DNA of 64,000 nucleotides from UBA4427 sp045106235 (GCA_045106235.1 JBGCEJ010000023.1:186001-250000); one strand, 5' to 3'. Shown: positions 51,085-60,305, counted from the first letter of the stretch. Translations and numbers: made by a program. The notes: generated by a model not told the origin, from the letters alone.

Positions 51085-51479
51085 TTTGCTCTCCGGGCTG
51101 AGGCTCTCGCCCTCTTTTTCTTATCGGTCGAACGCGGGCTCGACTTGCTGGGCTGTCGTGCCTTCGGTTTCCACCCGAATCGCGGCAGCGCGACCCGGCC
51201 GCTGCGACCGAATTCGATGCCCTCCGCTTCGAGCAGAGCGCGTTGAAAATCTTCGAAGGCCTTGTCGCCGCGGCGGCTGATCTCGCCTTTGGCGTTGATC
51301 ACCCGATGCCACGGAACATCGTCCTCGTCCTCAAGGGCATTCAGCGCCCAGCCGACCTGACGCGCGGCGCCCGGCATGCCCGCCAAAGCCGCGATCTGCC
51401 CGTAAGTTGCGACGCGACCCTTGGGCACGCGCTTCACCACACGATAGACGGGACTCCAGCCCTTCGCTGCCGCGCTCAC
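51081..51479 (-). CDS. alkyltransferase-like DNA repair protein (ATL, Trp in place of catalytic Cys)
   Basis: A 132-residue protein of the O6-alkylguanine-DNA alkyltransferase C-terminal fold: VYRVVKRVPKGRVATYGQIA and AALAGMPGAARQVGWALNAL, then PWHRVINAKGEISRRG. In alkyltransferases the motif is PCHR; here Trp57 replaces Cys, the mark of ATL proteins, which bind O6-alkylguanine without removing it and hand it to nucleotide excision repair. It lies 29 bases after an oligopeptidase gene and overlaps the small acidic gene. Confidence 0.92.
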   Translation of the reverse strand: MSAAAKGWSPVYRVVKRVPKGRVATYGQIAALAGMPGAARQVGWALNALEDEDDVPWHRVINAKGEISRRGDKAFEDFQRALLEAEGIEFGRSGRVALPRFGWKPKARQPSKSSPRSTDKKKRARASARRAK

Positions 51480-51508
51480 ATCTCGCTCACATCTCGCTCA
51501 CAGCGCGC

Positions 51509-53599
51509 TCAGGCCGCGTTCTTTGCGAGGCCGGAATGGCGAAGCAGCGCTTCGGGCGAAGGCGCCCGGCCCCGGAAAGCCTCGAACACTTCCATGGGCG
51601 GTGTGCCGCCCCCGAGTGCGAGCACCGTTTCGCGGAAGCGTCGTCCCGTTTCAGAAACGGCCTTCGGGTCAGCGAGGCCCGCCTCTTCAAAGGCCGAGAA
51701 GGCATCCGCCGACAGGACTTCCGCCCATTTATAGCTGTAGTACCCCGCGGCGTAACCGCCGGCGAAGATATGACCAAAGCTACACAAGAAGCGGTCTTCG
51801 GGGAGCGGGGGCAAGACGCTGGTTTGCCCCGCGATGCGACGCTGAACGTCGAGCACGCTTTCTCCTCGCTCGGCGAGATCGCCGCTATGCAGGGCGAGAT
51901 CCATCGATGCAAAATAGATTTGCCGCATCATCTGGGTGCCCGCGCGATAGGTGCGAGACGCCTCGATTTTGTCGAAGAGCGCCTCGGGCAGCTTCTCTTC
52001 CGTTTCGACGTGAGCCGATAATCCCAGAAGCGTCTCTTTGTGATAGCACCAGTTCTCCATGAACTGGCTTGGGAGTTCGACCGCATCCCATTCGATGTTT
52101 CGAATTCCGGAGGCCATGCCGTAATCGACATGGGTCAACATATGCTGCAGGCCGTGGCCGAATTCGTGGAAGAGCGTCAGCACTTCATCGACCGACATTT
52201 GCGAGGGCTTCCCCTCGACGGGCGGCGTTTGGTTGCAGACGAGGTACGCGACTGGAATCCGGCTGCCCTTCTCGCCCGGAAGCTGGGTTCGTCCCAGACA
52301 TTCGTCCATCCAGGCACCGCCGCGCTTTGCACCCGGCCGGCTGAAGGGATCCAAGAAGAAGTTCGCGATTTCCTGACCCGCTTCATCGCGGACGCGGAAG
52401 AAGCGCACGTCGGGGTGCCAGACCGGCGTCTCTCCATCGGCTGCTTCGATGGACACGCCGAAGAGTCGACCCGCCAGTGCGAAGAGCCCGTCGAGCACAC
52501 GGGGAAGCGGGAAATAGGGTCGCAGCGCCTCTTCTGAATAGTCAAAGCGCTCTTCGCGTAGCCGCTCCGCATAATAAGAAACGTCCCAGAGCGCGAGTTC
52601 CTCTTTGAGTCCCTTGGATTCAGCGTAGGTCCGCAGGGTCGCGAGATCATCCTCTGCCGCGGGGAGCGACGCGGTTCGCAGCGACTCCAGCAAATCCTCG
52701 ACCGCTGCCACATCGGGGGCCATCTTCGAATCGATCGAGAGCGCTGCGTAATTTTCAAAGCCGAGCAGTCCGGCCATCTCTTGGCGAAGCGCAAGGATTT
52801 GGTCGATGACGGGTTCGTTGTTCAACTCGCCCTCGCTCGCACGAGTGACATAGGCACGGTAGAGCTGCTCTCGGAGGTCGCGTCGTTCTGCATGCTCGAG
52901 AAAGGGAATCAGTGCCGGCGCGTCCAGAGTGATTCGCCAGGGGCCTGCTTCGGCGGTTGCTTCTTCATGGCCATTCTCTCTCGCGTTTTGGGCAGCGAGT
53001 TGTCGCAAGCTTTCGGGCGTTCCCGCGATCTCCGCGGTATCTGTCAGGACAAGGGCATAGGCCGCGGTCGCATCGAGGACGTGGTTGCTGAACTGCGTGC
53101 CGAGTTCGCCGAGTTCCGCTTGAATGGCGTTGAATCGTTCGCGGTCGGACTCGCCGAGCCCGACGCCTGCATGCTGTGCCTCGCGCAAAAGAGATTCGAT
53201 GATGCGCTTCTGTGCCGCATCGAGGCCAGCGAATTCCGGACCCGCGCGGAGCGCTTCGAGGGCCTCGAATAGCGGGCGGCTCTGGGCCTGGCGGAGAGAG
53301 AAGGCGATGACTTCGCCTTGAACCGTGGAGTGCGCCTCACGCAGGGGGTCGCTGTTATCGACGCCCATCAAATGGCCGACGAGACCCCAGGCGAAACCGA
53401 GGCGATCGCCCATCTGCTCAAGAGGGTCGATCAAGCCCGTCCAGGTCGGCTCGACGCTGGATTCGAGCGCCGTGAGTGCGGTTTCAAGCTCGGCGATGAG
53501 CGCGCGTACGCTGGGTACGACCTGCTCGGTTTTGAAAAGGTCAAATCGCGGGAGCGAGCCCGCTTGCAACATTGGATTGATTTCGGCTTCGGCCGACAC
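51509..53599 (-). CDS. prlC: M3-family oligopeptidase A-like metallopeptidase
   Basis: A 696-residue cytoplasmic peptidase. The zinc motif is HEFGHGLQHMLTHVDYGMAS at about residue 478, with HExxH and the downstream Glu in NIEWDAVELPSQFMENW. The upstream sequences FDYSEEALRPYFPLPRVLDG and WHPDVRFFRVRDEAGQEIAN are M3A-typical, as is the C-terminal FGHIFAGGYAAGYYSYKWAE. Oligopeptidase A degrades signal peptides and short peptides. First gene of a minus-strand unit with ATL, small acidic protein and tRNA nucleotidyltransferase. Confidence 0.95.
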   Translation of the reverse strand: MSAEAEINPMLQAGSLPRFDLFKTEQVVPSVRALIAELETALTALESSVEPTWTGLIDPLEQMGDRLGFAWGLVGHLMGVDNSDPLREAHSTVQGEVIAFSLRQAQSRPLFEALEALRAGPEFAGLDAAQKRIIESLLREAQHAGVGLGESDRERFNAIQAELGELGTQFSNHVLDATAAYALVLTDTAEIAGTPESLRQLAAQNARENGHEEATAEAGPWRITLDAPALIPFLEHAERRDLREQLYRAYVTRASEGELNNEPVIDQILALRQEMAGLLGFENYAALSIDSKMAPDVAAVEDLLESLRTASLPAAEDDLATLRTYAESKGLKEELALWDVSYYAERLREERFDYSEEALRPYFPLPRVLDGLFALAGRLFGVSIEAADGETPVWHPDVRFFRVRDEAGQEIANFFLDPFSRPGAKRGGAWMDECLGRTQLPGEKGSRIPVAYLVCNQTPPVEGKPSQMSVDEVLTLFHEFGHGLQHMLTHVDYGMASGIRNIEWDAVELPSQFMENWCYHKETLLGLSAHVETEEKLPEALFDKIEASRTYRAGTQMMRQIYFASMDLALHSGDLAERGESVLDVQRRIAGQTSVLPPLPEDRFLCSFGHIFAGGYAAGYYSYKWAEVLSADAFSAFEEAGLADPKAVSETGRRFRETVLALGGGTPPMEVFEAFRGRAPSPEALLRHSGLAKNAA

Positions 53600-53657
53600 G
53601 CTAGATCCCCCTTGAAGTCATGGGCGGGAGTCTAGCGGATACGCTGCGAATCCCGTC

Positions 53658-53894
53658 TCAGGCGCGCCCCAAATCTTCCACGACGACCGAGCGGCCTCGG
53701 TCGTCCCAGGCTGCGAATCGGGGAGAGCGCCCTGCTCCGGTCCTGGGGGTCGGACTCGGTCGAACACCCGAGGCTCTTCTGCTCGAGGGCGGAGCCGGCG
53801 GCATCGCGATCGCCTCGGCGGATTTCGTCATTCGATAAAGCTCAACGGCAGTCCACGCCACACAGCCCATGCCCACTACGAAAACAATTTCCAC
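53658..53894 (-). CDS. possible small membrane protein
   Basis: A 78-residue frame with GTG start and one N-terminal hydrophobic segment (IVFVVGMGCVAWTAVELYRM), then a Pro/Arg/Ser-rich tail. TGAGG lies six bases upstream of the start. It lies between the symporter and the oligopeptidase genes on the same strand. No homologue is recognised and the coding support is weak. Confidence 0.4.
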   Translation of the reverse strand: MEIVFVVGMGCVAWTAVELYRMTKSAEAIAMPPAPPSSRRASGVRPSPTPRTGAGRSPRFAAWDDRGRSVVVEDLGRA

Positions 53895-54051
53895 CTCGAC
53901 CTCATTTCCAGAACCGACTCAGAATGTGGGTTCAAAGGAATGTGGTTGCAGGCCGCGTCTGATCGCGGGAATCTGGAGTGGATTCCCACGCGATGGGAAA
54001 AGTTGCGTGGCGGCTACCCCGGGCCGAGTGAAAGCTGCCGGGGCGATGCGC

Positions 54052-55509
54052 CTAACCTGCTGCGGATCTTTTTTCCTCGGCGTGCGGCCAAAAGAGCGAG
54101 CCGATCACCGCGACGGCGGTGTTCAACAGGCATCCGACCACGCCGACGTGAACGCCTTCAATGCGCGGCATGCCGCCGAAGGTGAGCGCGACCGAGAAGG
54201 TGGTCCCGACGAGAATCCCGCTCAGAACGGCGCCGGTGGTGAGTCTTGACCAATGCAGCGCGAGGAGAAAGGCGGGGACGCATTGAATCAGGAGTTCCAT
54301 CTTTAGTTCGATGAGTCTCCAGAGCGTGAGGTCTCGACTGAGCGCAAGGGGAATCGTCGCGAGGAGCATGACCCCGGCCAGGCGTTTACCGAGGCGGGTG
54401 GCCGCTTCGTCGCTGCCCTCTTGACCGAGCAAATCTCGGGAGAGAAGTGAGCCCAGGGAGAGTAAGCATGAATCCGCGGTGGACATGATCGCTGAGAGCG
54501 CACCCAGGAATACGAGCAGCGCCGCCCAGGTCGCGGCCCCGCCAGCCTGTCCCCAGTCCCGGAGCAGCATGGGAACGACGCCGTCGGTATCGACCGCCTC
54601 CGTGATGTCGAAGCGGGCGATGGAGGCGATGCCAATCAGGGTCACGACGAGCGTTGTGACGAGGGGCATAAAGGTCATGCCCGCAAAGGAGCGTTTCAGG
54701 GCGCGTCCGCTCTCCGCGGCGAAGATGCGCTGGATCGCTTGGGGGTAGAGCACACTCGCGGATCCCATCAGCAAGATTGTGCTGAACCAGTTGGTGATCG
54801 CTGAGCGGGAGGGGACGGCGACGGCGTCCGGGCGCTTCTCTGCGACCGAGCGTGTGATTTCAGCAAGGCCCCCTGCTTCCGAAAGAAGCCACGCAAAGAG
54901 CGCCGAAAGTCCGACGAGCATGACGAGTCCCTGGGCCGCATCGGTCCATGCCACCGCGCGCATGCCGCCTTGTGTTTCGTAGAAGAGGATCACGAGAGCC
55001 AATCCAATCACGCCCCCCTCGTAGGGAATCCGGCCGTCGGTCACGAGGAAGGCGACATCTCCCATGGCCTTCAACTGGGCGAGCAGGAAATTGGCGAGGG
55101 CGAGACTCATCAAGGTGCCGACCGCCCAGCGCAGGCGTTTGGCCCACGGGCCCGTGAAGCGCACGCGGAGGTAGTCCCCGGGCGTGACGAAATGATGTTT
55201 CACAGCCAAGGGGCGCAGGCGCGGCACCAGCGCATGAAATGCGACGATGATCGACATCATGAAGCCCGTGGCCATGATGAAACCGTAGCCGTCCCGATAG
55301 GCTCTCCCCGGATAGCCGAGTAGCGAGTTTCCGCTGTAGGCGGTGGCGTAGATCGTGAGGAAAAGCACGAAGGTGCCAAGAGAGCGGCCCGCGAGGAAAT
55401 GATCGCTTGGCGATTTGTCCTTCTTCGAACGGCGGGCGATTTCTGCGACACCGATGAGGAGGCCGAGATACACGACGAGCGCGACGACGCCCCAGACGCC
55501 GAAATTCAT
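54052..55509 (-). CDS. sodium:solute symporter family transporter
   Basis: A 485-residue SSS-family protein with about 13 hydrophobic helices, e.g. FGVWGVVALVVYLGLLIGVA and ATFGY-like YATAYSGNSLLGYPGRAYRD near the first sodium-site helix, and ALLVFLGALSAIMSTADSCL containing the Ser/Thr of the sodium-binding helix. Substrate unknown. It starts where a small membrane protein ends (4-base overlap), as in the PanF/YhdT and DUF3311-SSS pairs, so this is likely a two-component symporter. Confidence 0.92.
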   Translation of the reverse strand: MNFGVWGVVALVVYLGLLIGVAEIARRSKKDKSPSDHFLAGRSLGTFVLFLTIYATAYSGNSLLGYPGRAYRDGYGFIMATGFMMSIIVAFHALVPRLRPLAVKHHFVTPGDYLRVRFTGPWAKRLRWAVGTLMSLALANFLLAQLKAMGDVAFLVTDGRIPYEGGVIGLALVILFYETQGGMRAVAWTDAAQGLVMLVGLSALFAWLLSEAGGLAEITRSVAEKRPDAVAVPSRSAITNWFSTILLMGSASVLYPQAIQRIFAAESGRALKRSFAGMTFMPLVTTLVVTLIGIASIARFDITEAVDTDGVVPMLLRDWGQAGGAATWAALLVFLGALSAIMSTADSCLLSLGSLLSRDLLGQEGSDEAATRLGKRLAGVMLLATIPLALSRDLTLWRLIELKMELLIQCVPAFLLALHWSRLTTGAVLSGILVGTTFSVALTFGGMPRIEGVHVGVVGCLLNTAVAVIGSLFWPHAEEKRSAAG

Positions 55510-55784
55510 CGCTGATCCCCTTCCCGAGCATCAGGCATGTCATCCGGTACATCTGTTGCGAGCCACGCAATGCCGTTGAGAAACGCGACTGCGACATAAC
55601 AGAGGAGCGCGACAGCAACCCAGTTCGGAAGTCCGAGCCAAACCGTGAGCGGTTCGTCTGCATCTCTGTACCAAGGAACGGAAACGATATACAGGAGTGC
55701 GATCAACGCGAGGCAAGCCCAGCGCAAGCGCCGGCGTCCGAGAGGGGGAGACGCTGCGGTCTTTGTTTGCGTCGAATCGGTCAC
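55506..55784 (-). CDS. small symporter-associated membrane protein (DUF3311-like)
   Basis: A 92-residue protein with two hydrophobic helices (WACLALIALLYIVSVPWYR; WVAVALLCYVAVAFLNGIAW). Two-helix proteins of this kind occur immediately before SSS transporters. The loop ADEPLTVWLGLPN lies between the helices. It overlaps the SRAP gene stop by 4 bases and the symporter start by 4, so the three genes are a single unit. Confidence 0.7.
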   Translation of the reverse strand: MTDSTQTKTAASPPLGRRRLRWACLALIALLYIVSVPWYRDADEPLTVWLGLPNWVAVALLCYVAVAFLNGIAWLATDVPDDMPDAREGDQR

Positions 55785-56635
55785 GAATCTACTCCGCCGT
55801 CTTTCTTGACGGGTTCGGGTGGCGCTGGGGAGGTGAATGCAAAGAGCTCGGTCTGCGCGGGCGGCTCGGGCTCGGATGTGGGCTGCGGGTGGGTCGGAGC
55901 TGGCGGAGGCGGCGGAGGTGAGAGACAGCCGGCGTCATCGTTTCGAGCGGAATTCACGTAGTCCGAGACCGCCCTGCGCTGAAGCGTCGCATCGGGTGAC
56001 GGGGCAAGGAGCGGCTTGAGTGTCTCAGGCGCGGTCGCAGGCGAGAGCCACGCCGCAAAATCCTCAGGGCGAAGCAGGACGGGCATGCGGTGATGGACAT
56101 CCGAGAGGTCGGCGTTGGCCTCCGTCGTGAGAACGGTACATGACTCGATCACTTCGCCACTTCCATTCGCCCCGCCTCTCCCGCCTCTCTCGTCGCTGCT
56201 TGAATCGACCCATTCCTCATATAGTCCGGCCATCGCCATCAGGGGCCATTTCTGCGTCGTGAAATAATAGGGCTGATGGCCCTGGTTGCGGGGACTCCAT
56301 TCATAGAACCCGTCCGCGACGACCAAGCAGCGCCGCTTTTTCCAGGCGGCGCGGAAGGACGGCTTGGTGTCGACGGTCTCGGATCGCGCATTGAAGAGAC
56401 TTCCGCCGCGTGCGGGATCTTTCGACCAGCTCGGAATCAGGCCCCAGCTCTTCCATGCGGCCAAGCGCGATCCGCCCTCAGATTCGACCAGGGTCAAAAC
56501 CCTCTGCGACGGAGCGACATTGAAACGCGGCTCGAGAGGCCCCCCGTTCGGACCGGGTATGGGGATGGCCTCCGCAAGCGCGAAATATGCCGCGATTTCG
56601 TCCGCAGAGCGCGTCAATGTCATTCGTCCACACAT
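55781..56635 (-). CDS. SRAP (YedK/HMCES-like) DNA-protein crosslink protein
   Basis: Start at ATG 56635, giving MCGRMTLTRSADEIAAYFAL with the catalytic Cys2 after Met removal. The 284-residue protein continues PRFNVAPSQRVLTLVESEGG, SLFNARSETVDTKPSFRAAW, RRCLVVADGFYEWSPRNQGH (with the Glu of the active site) and VHHRMPVLLRPEDFAAWLSP (with the active-site His). SRAP proteins form a thiazolidine link with abasic sites in single-stranded DNA. The C-terminal 45 residues are a Pro-rich disordered tail. Upstream frame extension (ending SRLRTH) is excluded because Cys must be at position 2. Confidence 0.95.
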   Translation of the reverse strand: MCGRMTLTRSADEIAAYFALAEAIPIPGPNGGPLEPRFNVAPSQRVLTLVESEGGSRLAAWKSWGLIPSWSKDPARGGSLFNARSETVDTKPSFRAAWKKRRCLVVADGFYEWSPRNQGHQPYYFTTQKWPLMAMAGLYEEWVDSSSDERGGRGGANGSGEVIESCTVLTTEANADLSDVHHRMPVLLRPEDFAAWLSPATAPETLKPLLAPSPDATLQRRAVSDYVNSARNDDAGCLSPPPPPPAPTHPQPTSEPEPPAQTELFAFTSPAPPEPVKKDGGVDS

Positions 56636-56731
56636 GTGTGTCCTTAACCTCGACTGAGTCTCGCCCGATAGGTCCCCACTGGACCGGCGGAGCGGGCACG
56701 CTGCTAGATTAGCTGAACAAGGGAGAATGGT

Positions 56732-57805
56732 TTGAGCGACCAAGGCGCGGATTCAGAGAATCAATTCGGGGCGGGAACGGCAGGCGCCAGCAGCGCGCTC
56801 GGCGCGGTAGATGAAGGATCGATCCGGAGCTTTATCCCGCGCGGCTTGCTTGGGGGCGTGCTGATGGGGCTGGCCAACCTGGTCCCGGGGATCAGCGGAG
56901 GGACGATGCTCCTCGCGACGGGCGTCTATCCGAGCTTCATTAGCGCGATCGCGGACGTCAGTACGCTTCGGCTGCGCCCGCGTCCCCTTTTGGTTCTCGC
57001 GGTCATCGGCGGCGCTGCCGTGCTGGCGATCGGGCTCCTTGCTGGGCCCACGCGAACCCTGGTGATCGAACAGCGCCCGCTCATGTACAGCTTCTTTATT
57101 GGCCTCACCCTGGGCGGCCTACCCCTGGTTTGGCGACTTGCCCGTCCGGCGACGCCCGGTGTGTGGCTCGGGGCCGGAGTGGCCTTCGTCTTGATGGTCA
57201 TCATGTCTCTTGGAGGCAGCGCGGGGGGGAGCGGCAACGCGAGCATTCCTTTACTCGTTCTCTCCGGCCTCGCGGGCGCCTCTGCGATGATTCTCCCCGG
57301 GATTTCGGGAGGCTATCTCCTGCTCCTGCTCGGGCAGTACGAACCGATCCTGGGCGCGATCGACGATCTCAAAGAGGGACTGATCGGGGCCGCGGGCTTC
57401 GACTTGGACCGCATCCTGGGTTCGTTCGAAGTGGTGATTCCGGTGGGCATCGGTGTGGTCATCGGCGTCGTGGGCGTGAGCAATGGGCTTCGCTGGCTGA
57501 TCGAGCGCTACGAAAAGCCGACGCTGGGGGCCCTTCTGGGATTGCTTCTTGGCGCGGTGGTGGGCCTCTATCCTTTCCAGTCCGAAGTGCCGCCCAAGCC
57601 GGGCTTCGAAATGCACGGGAAGCCGGTGGCGGTCTCCGACCTTGCGGATGTGCCTCGCGAGGATTGGCCCTTGGAGCGCTTCTCGCCAACGCCTAATGAT
57701 TTGGCAAAGTCTGCAGGTGCACTCGGCGCGGGCCTTTTCCTGACGCTGGCGATTGCTCGGGTGGGGGCAAACCGAGAAGAGGATGACTCGGCCAGTTCTG
57801 CTTAG
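56732..57805 (+). CDS. DUF368 polyprenyl-phosphate transporter-like membrane protein
   Basis: TTG start at 56732 with GGGAG seven bases upstream; an ATG nearby is out of frame. The 357-residue protein has the twin family motifs GLANLVPGISGGTMLLATGV and MILPGISGGYLLLLLGQYEP within eight or more membrane helices. DUF368 (PopT) proteins return undecaprenyl phosphate across the inner membrane. A typical member has about 300 residues; the extra length is an N-terminal acidic tail and a C-terminal Asp/Ser tail. Confidence 0.9.
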   Translation: MSDQGADSENQFGAGTAGASSALGAVDEGSIRSFIPRGLLGGVLMGLANLVPGISGGTMLLATGVYPSFISAIADVSTLRLRPRPLLVLAVIGGAAVLAIGLLAGPTRTLVIEQRPLMYSFFIGLTLGGLPLVWRLARPATPGVWLGAGVAFVLMVIMSLGGSAGGSGNASIPLLVLSGLAGASAMILPGISGGYLLLLLGQYEPILGAIDDLKEGLIGAAGFDLDRILGSFEVVIPVGIGVVIGVVGVSNGLRWLIERYEKPTLGALLGLLLGAVVGLYPFQSEVPPKPGFEMHGKPVAVSDLADVPREDWPLERFSPTPNDLAKSAGALGAGLFLTLAIARVGANREEDDSASSA

Positions 57806-57899
57806 CGAATTGATCTGTAGTCCCGCTTGATCGCACTCGCACTCGATGGGGCTCGGCGAATCAGAGACGAGCGGACGACCCCATAAACGGAGAAACGCA

Positions 57900-58823
57900 T
57901 TGCGCATTCTGAAGCTCATTGGCCTAGTCTTGCTCGTCGTTCTTGTGGGCGCGGCCGCGATGCTCCTTCCCGCGCATCTCCAGATCCGGGACATTGAGCC
58001 CGACCTGCCTTCCGCTTCGGAGTTGCGCTCACTTTCATCCCACCCGGATCGCCCAATTCGCGTCTCCTATCTCCGGACCGCGGAACAGCCCCGCGCAGGC
58101 GATATTCTCGGTCATACTGTTTTCGTGGCGGAGTGGGCCGACGGCCGCCGGTTCATGGTGGATGCCAGCATGGACGAGACTGCCGCATCGGAGTTCGCTT
58201 CCCTGATGCGGAGTCTTGGGGAAGCCGGTGACGAGATCTACCACGGCAGCGTTGTCGACCTGATCGGAGAGGACATCGCTCGGATCGACGGCGTTGGACT
58301 CACTCATCTCCATATCGACCATACCCAGGGGCTCGTGCCCTTCTGCGCCGCGCGAGGGGCCGGAGCGAAGATCTTTCAGACGCCTTGGCAGGCCGAAGAG
58401 GTGAATCTTCACACCCGTGAAGGGGCGGAAATCGTCGGCGCAAGCTGTCTTACGCGGGAGGTTGGAGAACGGAGTGGCTTGTACGCCCTGCCCGGATTCG
58501 GCGGCGTCGGCATGATTGCGTTAGGCGGTCATACGCCGGGATCAACTCTCTTCGCCATCGCGGGACCGGATCAGACCTGGTTGTTTGCAGGGGATACGAC
58601 GAATGTGAAGCGGCATATCCCGGACAACCAGCCCAAGGCGCTCGCCTATAGCTACCTCATGGTTCCCGAAAACACGGCGCGCACTGAGCAGCTCCGACGC
58701 TGGCTCGCCGAACTCGACGCTGCGTCGGGAATCCGCGTCATCGTTTCGCATGACATCGAAGACACGGTTCGAAGCGGGATGCCCGCCTATTCCACCAACG
58801 AAGTTGACCACGCGGAAAAATAA
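57900..58823 (+). CDS. MBL-fold metallo-hydrolase with N-terminal membrane anchor
   Basis: I chose TTG 57900 because GGAG (57889-57892) is seven bases before it; ATG 57846 has no ribosome site. The 307-residue product starts with a hydrophobic segment (ILKLIGLVLLVVLVGAAAML), then an AHL-lactonase-like domain: THLHIDHTQGLVPFCAARG with HxHxDH, GGHTPGSTLFAIAGPDQTWL with the next His, FAGDTTNVKRH and VIVSHDIEDTV with the last His. It is probably periplasmic. Substrate unknown. Confidence 0.85.
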   Translation: MRILKLIGLVLLVVLVGAAAMLLPAHLQIRDIEPDLPSASELRSLSSHPDRPIRVSYLRTAEQPRAGDILGHTVFVAEWADGRRFMVDASMDETAASEFASLMRSLGEAGDEIYHGSVVDLIGEDIARIDGVGLTHLHIDHTQGLVPFCAARGAGAKIFQTPWQAEEVNLHTREGAEIVGASCLTREVGERSGLYALPGFGGVGMIALGGHTPGSTLFAIAGPDQTWLFAGDTTNVKRHIPDNQPKALAYSYLMVPENTARTEQLRRWLAELDAASGIRVIVSHDIEDTVRSGMPAYSTNEVDHAEK

Positions 58824-59006
58824 TTCCACTTCCGAGGTAATCCTCTTCCCGCGCCGGGCTCGAAGCTGCCCCGCGGAGCAGCGAATGCCGCGCAAGGAGC
58901 AGGCAAAGAGCCGCGCAGCTGCCTGCATCTAGGCCGGTTTGCGAAGGCCATCCGAAAAACGCATCGCCCCGGACCGTGTTCGCACGTTTCTTGCTCTAAG
59001 GGGGAG

Positions 59007-59099
59007 ATGCCCCGCGACGCGACTCAAGGCCTTTTCTTCATGCTCGGACTGCTGCTGGCGTTCTATCTTCTGGGGCCGTTCCTCGAACTCGCCCGCTGA
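59007..59099 (+). CDS. possible 30-residue small membrane protein
   Basis: ATG 59007 follows AAGGGGGAG directly; the frame encodes MPRDATQGLFFMLGLLLAFY and then LLGPFLELAR before a stop: a basic start and one membrane helix. It overlaps the 3' end of rluB by 37 bases on the opposite strand. The ribosome site is unusually close to the start. Confidence 0.35.
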   Translation: MPRDATQGLFFMLGLLLAFYLLGPFLELAR

Positions 59100-60298
59100 G
59101 CGCCCTTCTTTTTCGCAGCGCCCTTTCGCCCGGGACCGCTCGTTTTCGAGCCCGTACTCCGACTCCCACGGCTCGCTTTCTTCTTTCGAGCAGGACCGCT
59201 CTTTTTCCCTAGCTTCTTCCGCTCGGGCTTGTTCCGGTCCACTCCGCGCCGCGCGGTCTTTTTCCGCAGGGCCTTTTTCTTGGGCAAGCCCGTCCCGTCT
59301 TCTTCTGAAACCGACTTCCGTGCGCGAGAAGCGGAGGTCTTACGCGGCTTCGCTGTACTCGCCGCGGGCGGCGCATCGGCTTCACCCTTCAGCCACGCGA
59401 CATGTTGAAGCAGCGCACGCTTTTCCTCGGAACGCAGCGGCCGTGCCTCTCCGACGGGCAGGCGACCCAGGCGAAGGGGGCCCATGCGTACCCGAACGAG
59501 TCGGCGCACAGGGAAGCCGAGGATCAGCAGGCTCCGCCGAATTTGGCGCTTCTTTCCCTCGCCCAGGGTCAACGTAAGGTTCGAACTCCCGTTTTCACCG
59601 TCGTAGCTCACGTCGCTGACGGCAGCGGGCGAAGTACGACCCTCTTCGAGGGGCACGCCGCGCTCTAGCCGGCCGATCGCTTTCGCATCGATCTGTCCCT
59701 TGACGTTGACTCGGTACTCGCGCTCGTTGCCCAATGAGGGGTGGAGTAATGCGTAGGCCGCGTCGCCGTCATTCGTGAGCAGGAGGAGTCCAGTGGTCTC
59801 CTTGTCGAGACGACCGACCGGAAAGAGTCGTCCGACTTTGTCCGGAAGAAGGTCCATGACGGTCCGCCGACCTTCTTCATCTCGCACCGTCGTGACTACG
59901 CCCCGGGGTTTGTTCACGACCCAATAGGCCGGTCGTTCGCGCATAACACGCTCACCGTCGAAGCGGATTTCATCCACGCTTGGATTCGCGCGGTCGCCAA
60001 GCGAGGCGATCTTGCCGTTCACCGTGACGCGTTCGTCGATCAGGTATTTTTCGACCTCGCGACGAGAGCCGAAGCCCGCACCCGCAAGCAGTTTCTGAAG
60101 CCGAACCGAGGCATCGAATGCGACGGGGCGCTCGCGGCGTTTCCGTTCCGGGTTACGACTCTCGCTCTCGCTCGAACCGCCCGCGGCCGCCTTCTTTGCA
60201 GCGGCGGCCTTCGGCCGTGATCGTCCCTCGCCCGCTGCAGAGCGAGACCGGGCCGGCTTCGCCTTACGGGTATGTTTCGGGGATTTTCCGTGTGGCAT
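59063..60298 (-). CDS. rluB: rRNA pseudouridine synthase of the RluB/RsuA family
   Basis: A 411-residue protein. After a basic N-terminal tail (residues 1-55) there is an S4 domain (VRLQKLLAGAGFGSRREVEK), then the catalytic domain: PAYWVVNKPRGVVTTVRDEE, LFPVGRLDKETTGLLLLTND with the catalytic Asp, HPSLGNEREYRVNVKGQID and RRSLLILGFPVRRLVRVRMG. It converts a uridine of 23S rRNA helix to pseudouridine. The C-terminal 130 residues are a Lys/Arg-rich disordered tail, unusually long. It is preceded by scpB (7 bases), as in many genomes. Confidence 0.93.
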   Translation of the reverse strand: MPHGKSPKHTRKAKPARSRSAAGEGRSRPKAAAAKKAAAGGSSESESRNPERKRRERPVAFDASVRLQKLLAGAGFGSRREVEKYLIDERVTVNGKIASLGDRANPSVDEIRFDGERVMRERPAYWVVNKPRGVVTTVRDEEGRRTVMDLLPDKVGRLFPVGRLDKETTGLLLLTNDGDAAYALLHPSLGNEREYRVNVKGQIDAKAIGRLERGVPLEEGRTSPAAVSDVSYDGENGSSNLTLTLGEGKKRQIRRSLLILGFPVRRLVRVRMGPLRLGRLPVGEARPLRSEEKRALLQHVAWLKGEADAPPAASTAKPRKTSASRARKSVSEEDGTGLPKKKALRKKTARRGVDRNKPERKKLGKKSGPARKKKASRGSRSTGSKTSGPGRKGAAKKKGAQRASSRNGPRR

Positions 60299-60305
60299 AA
60301 CGCGC

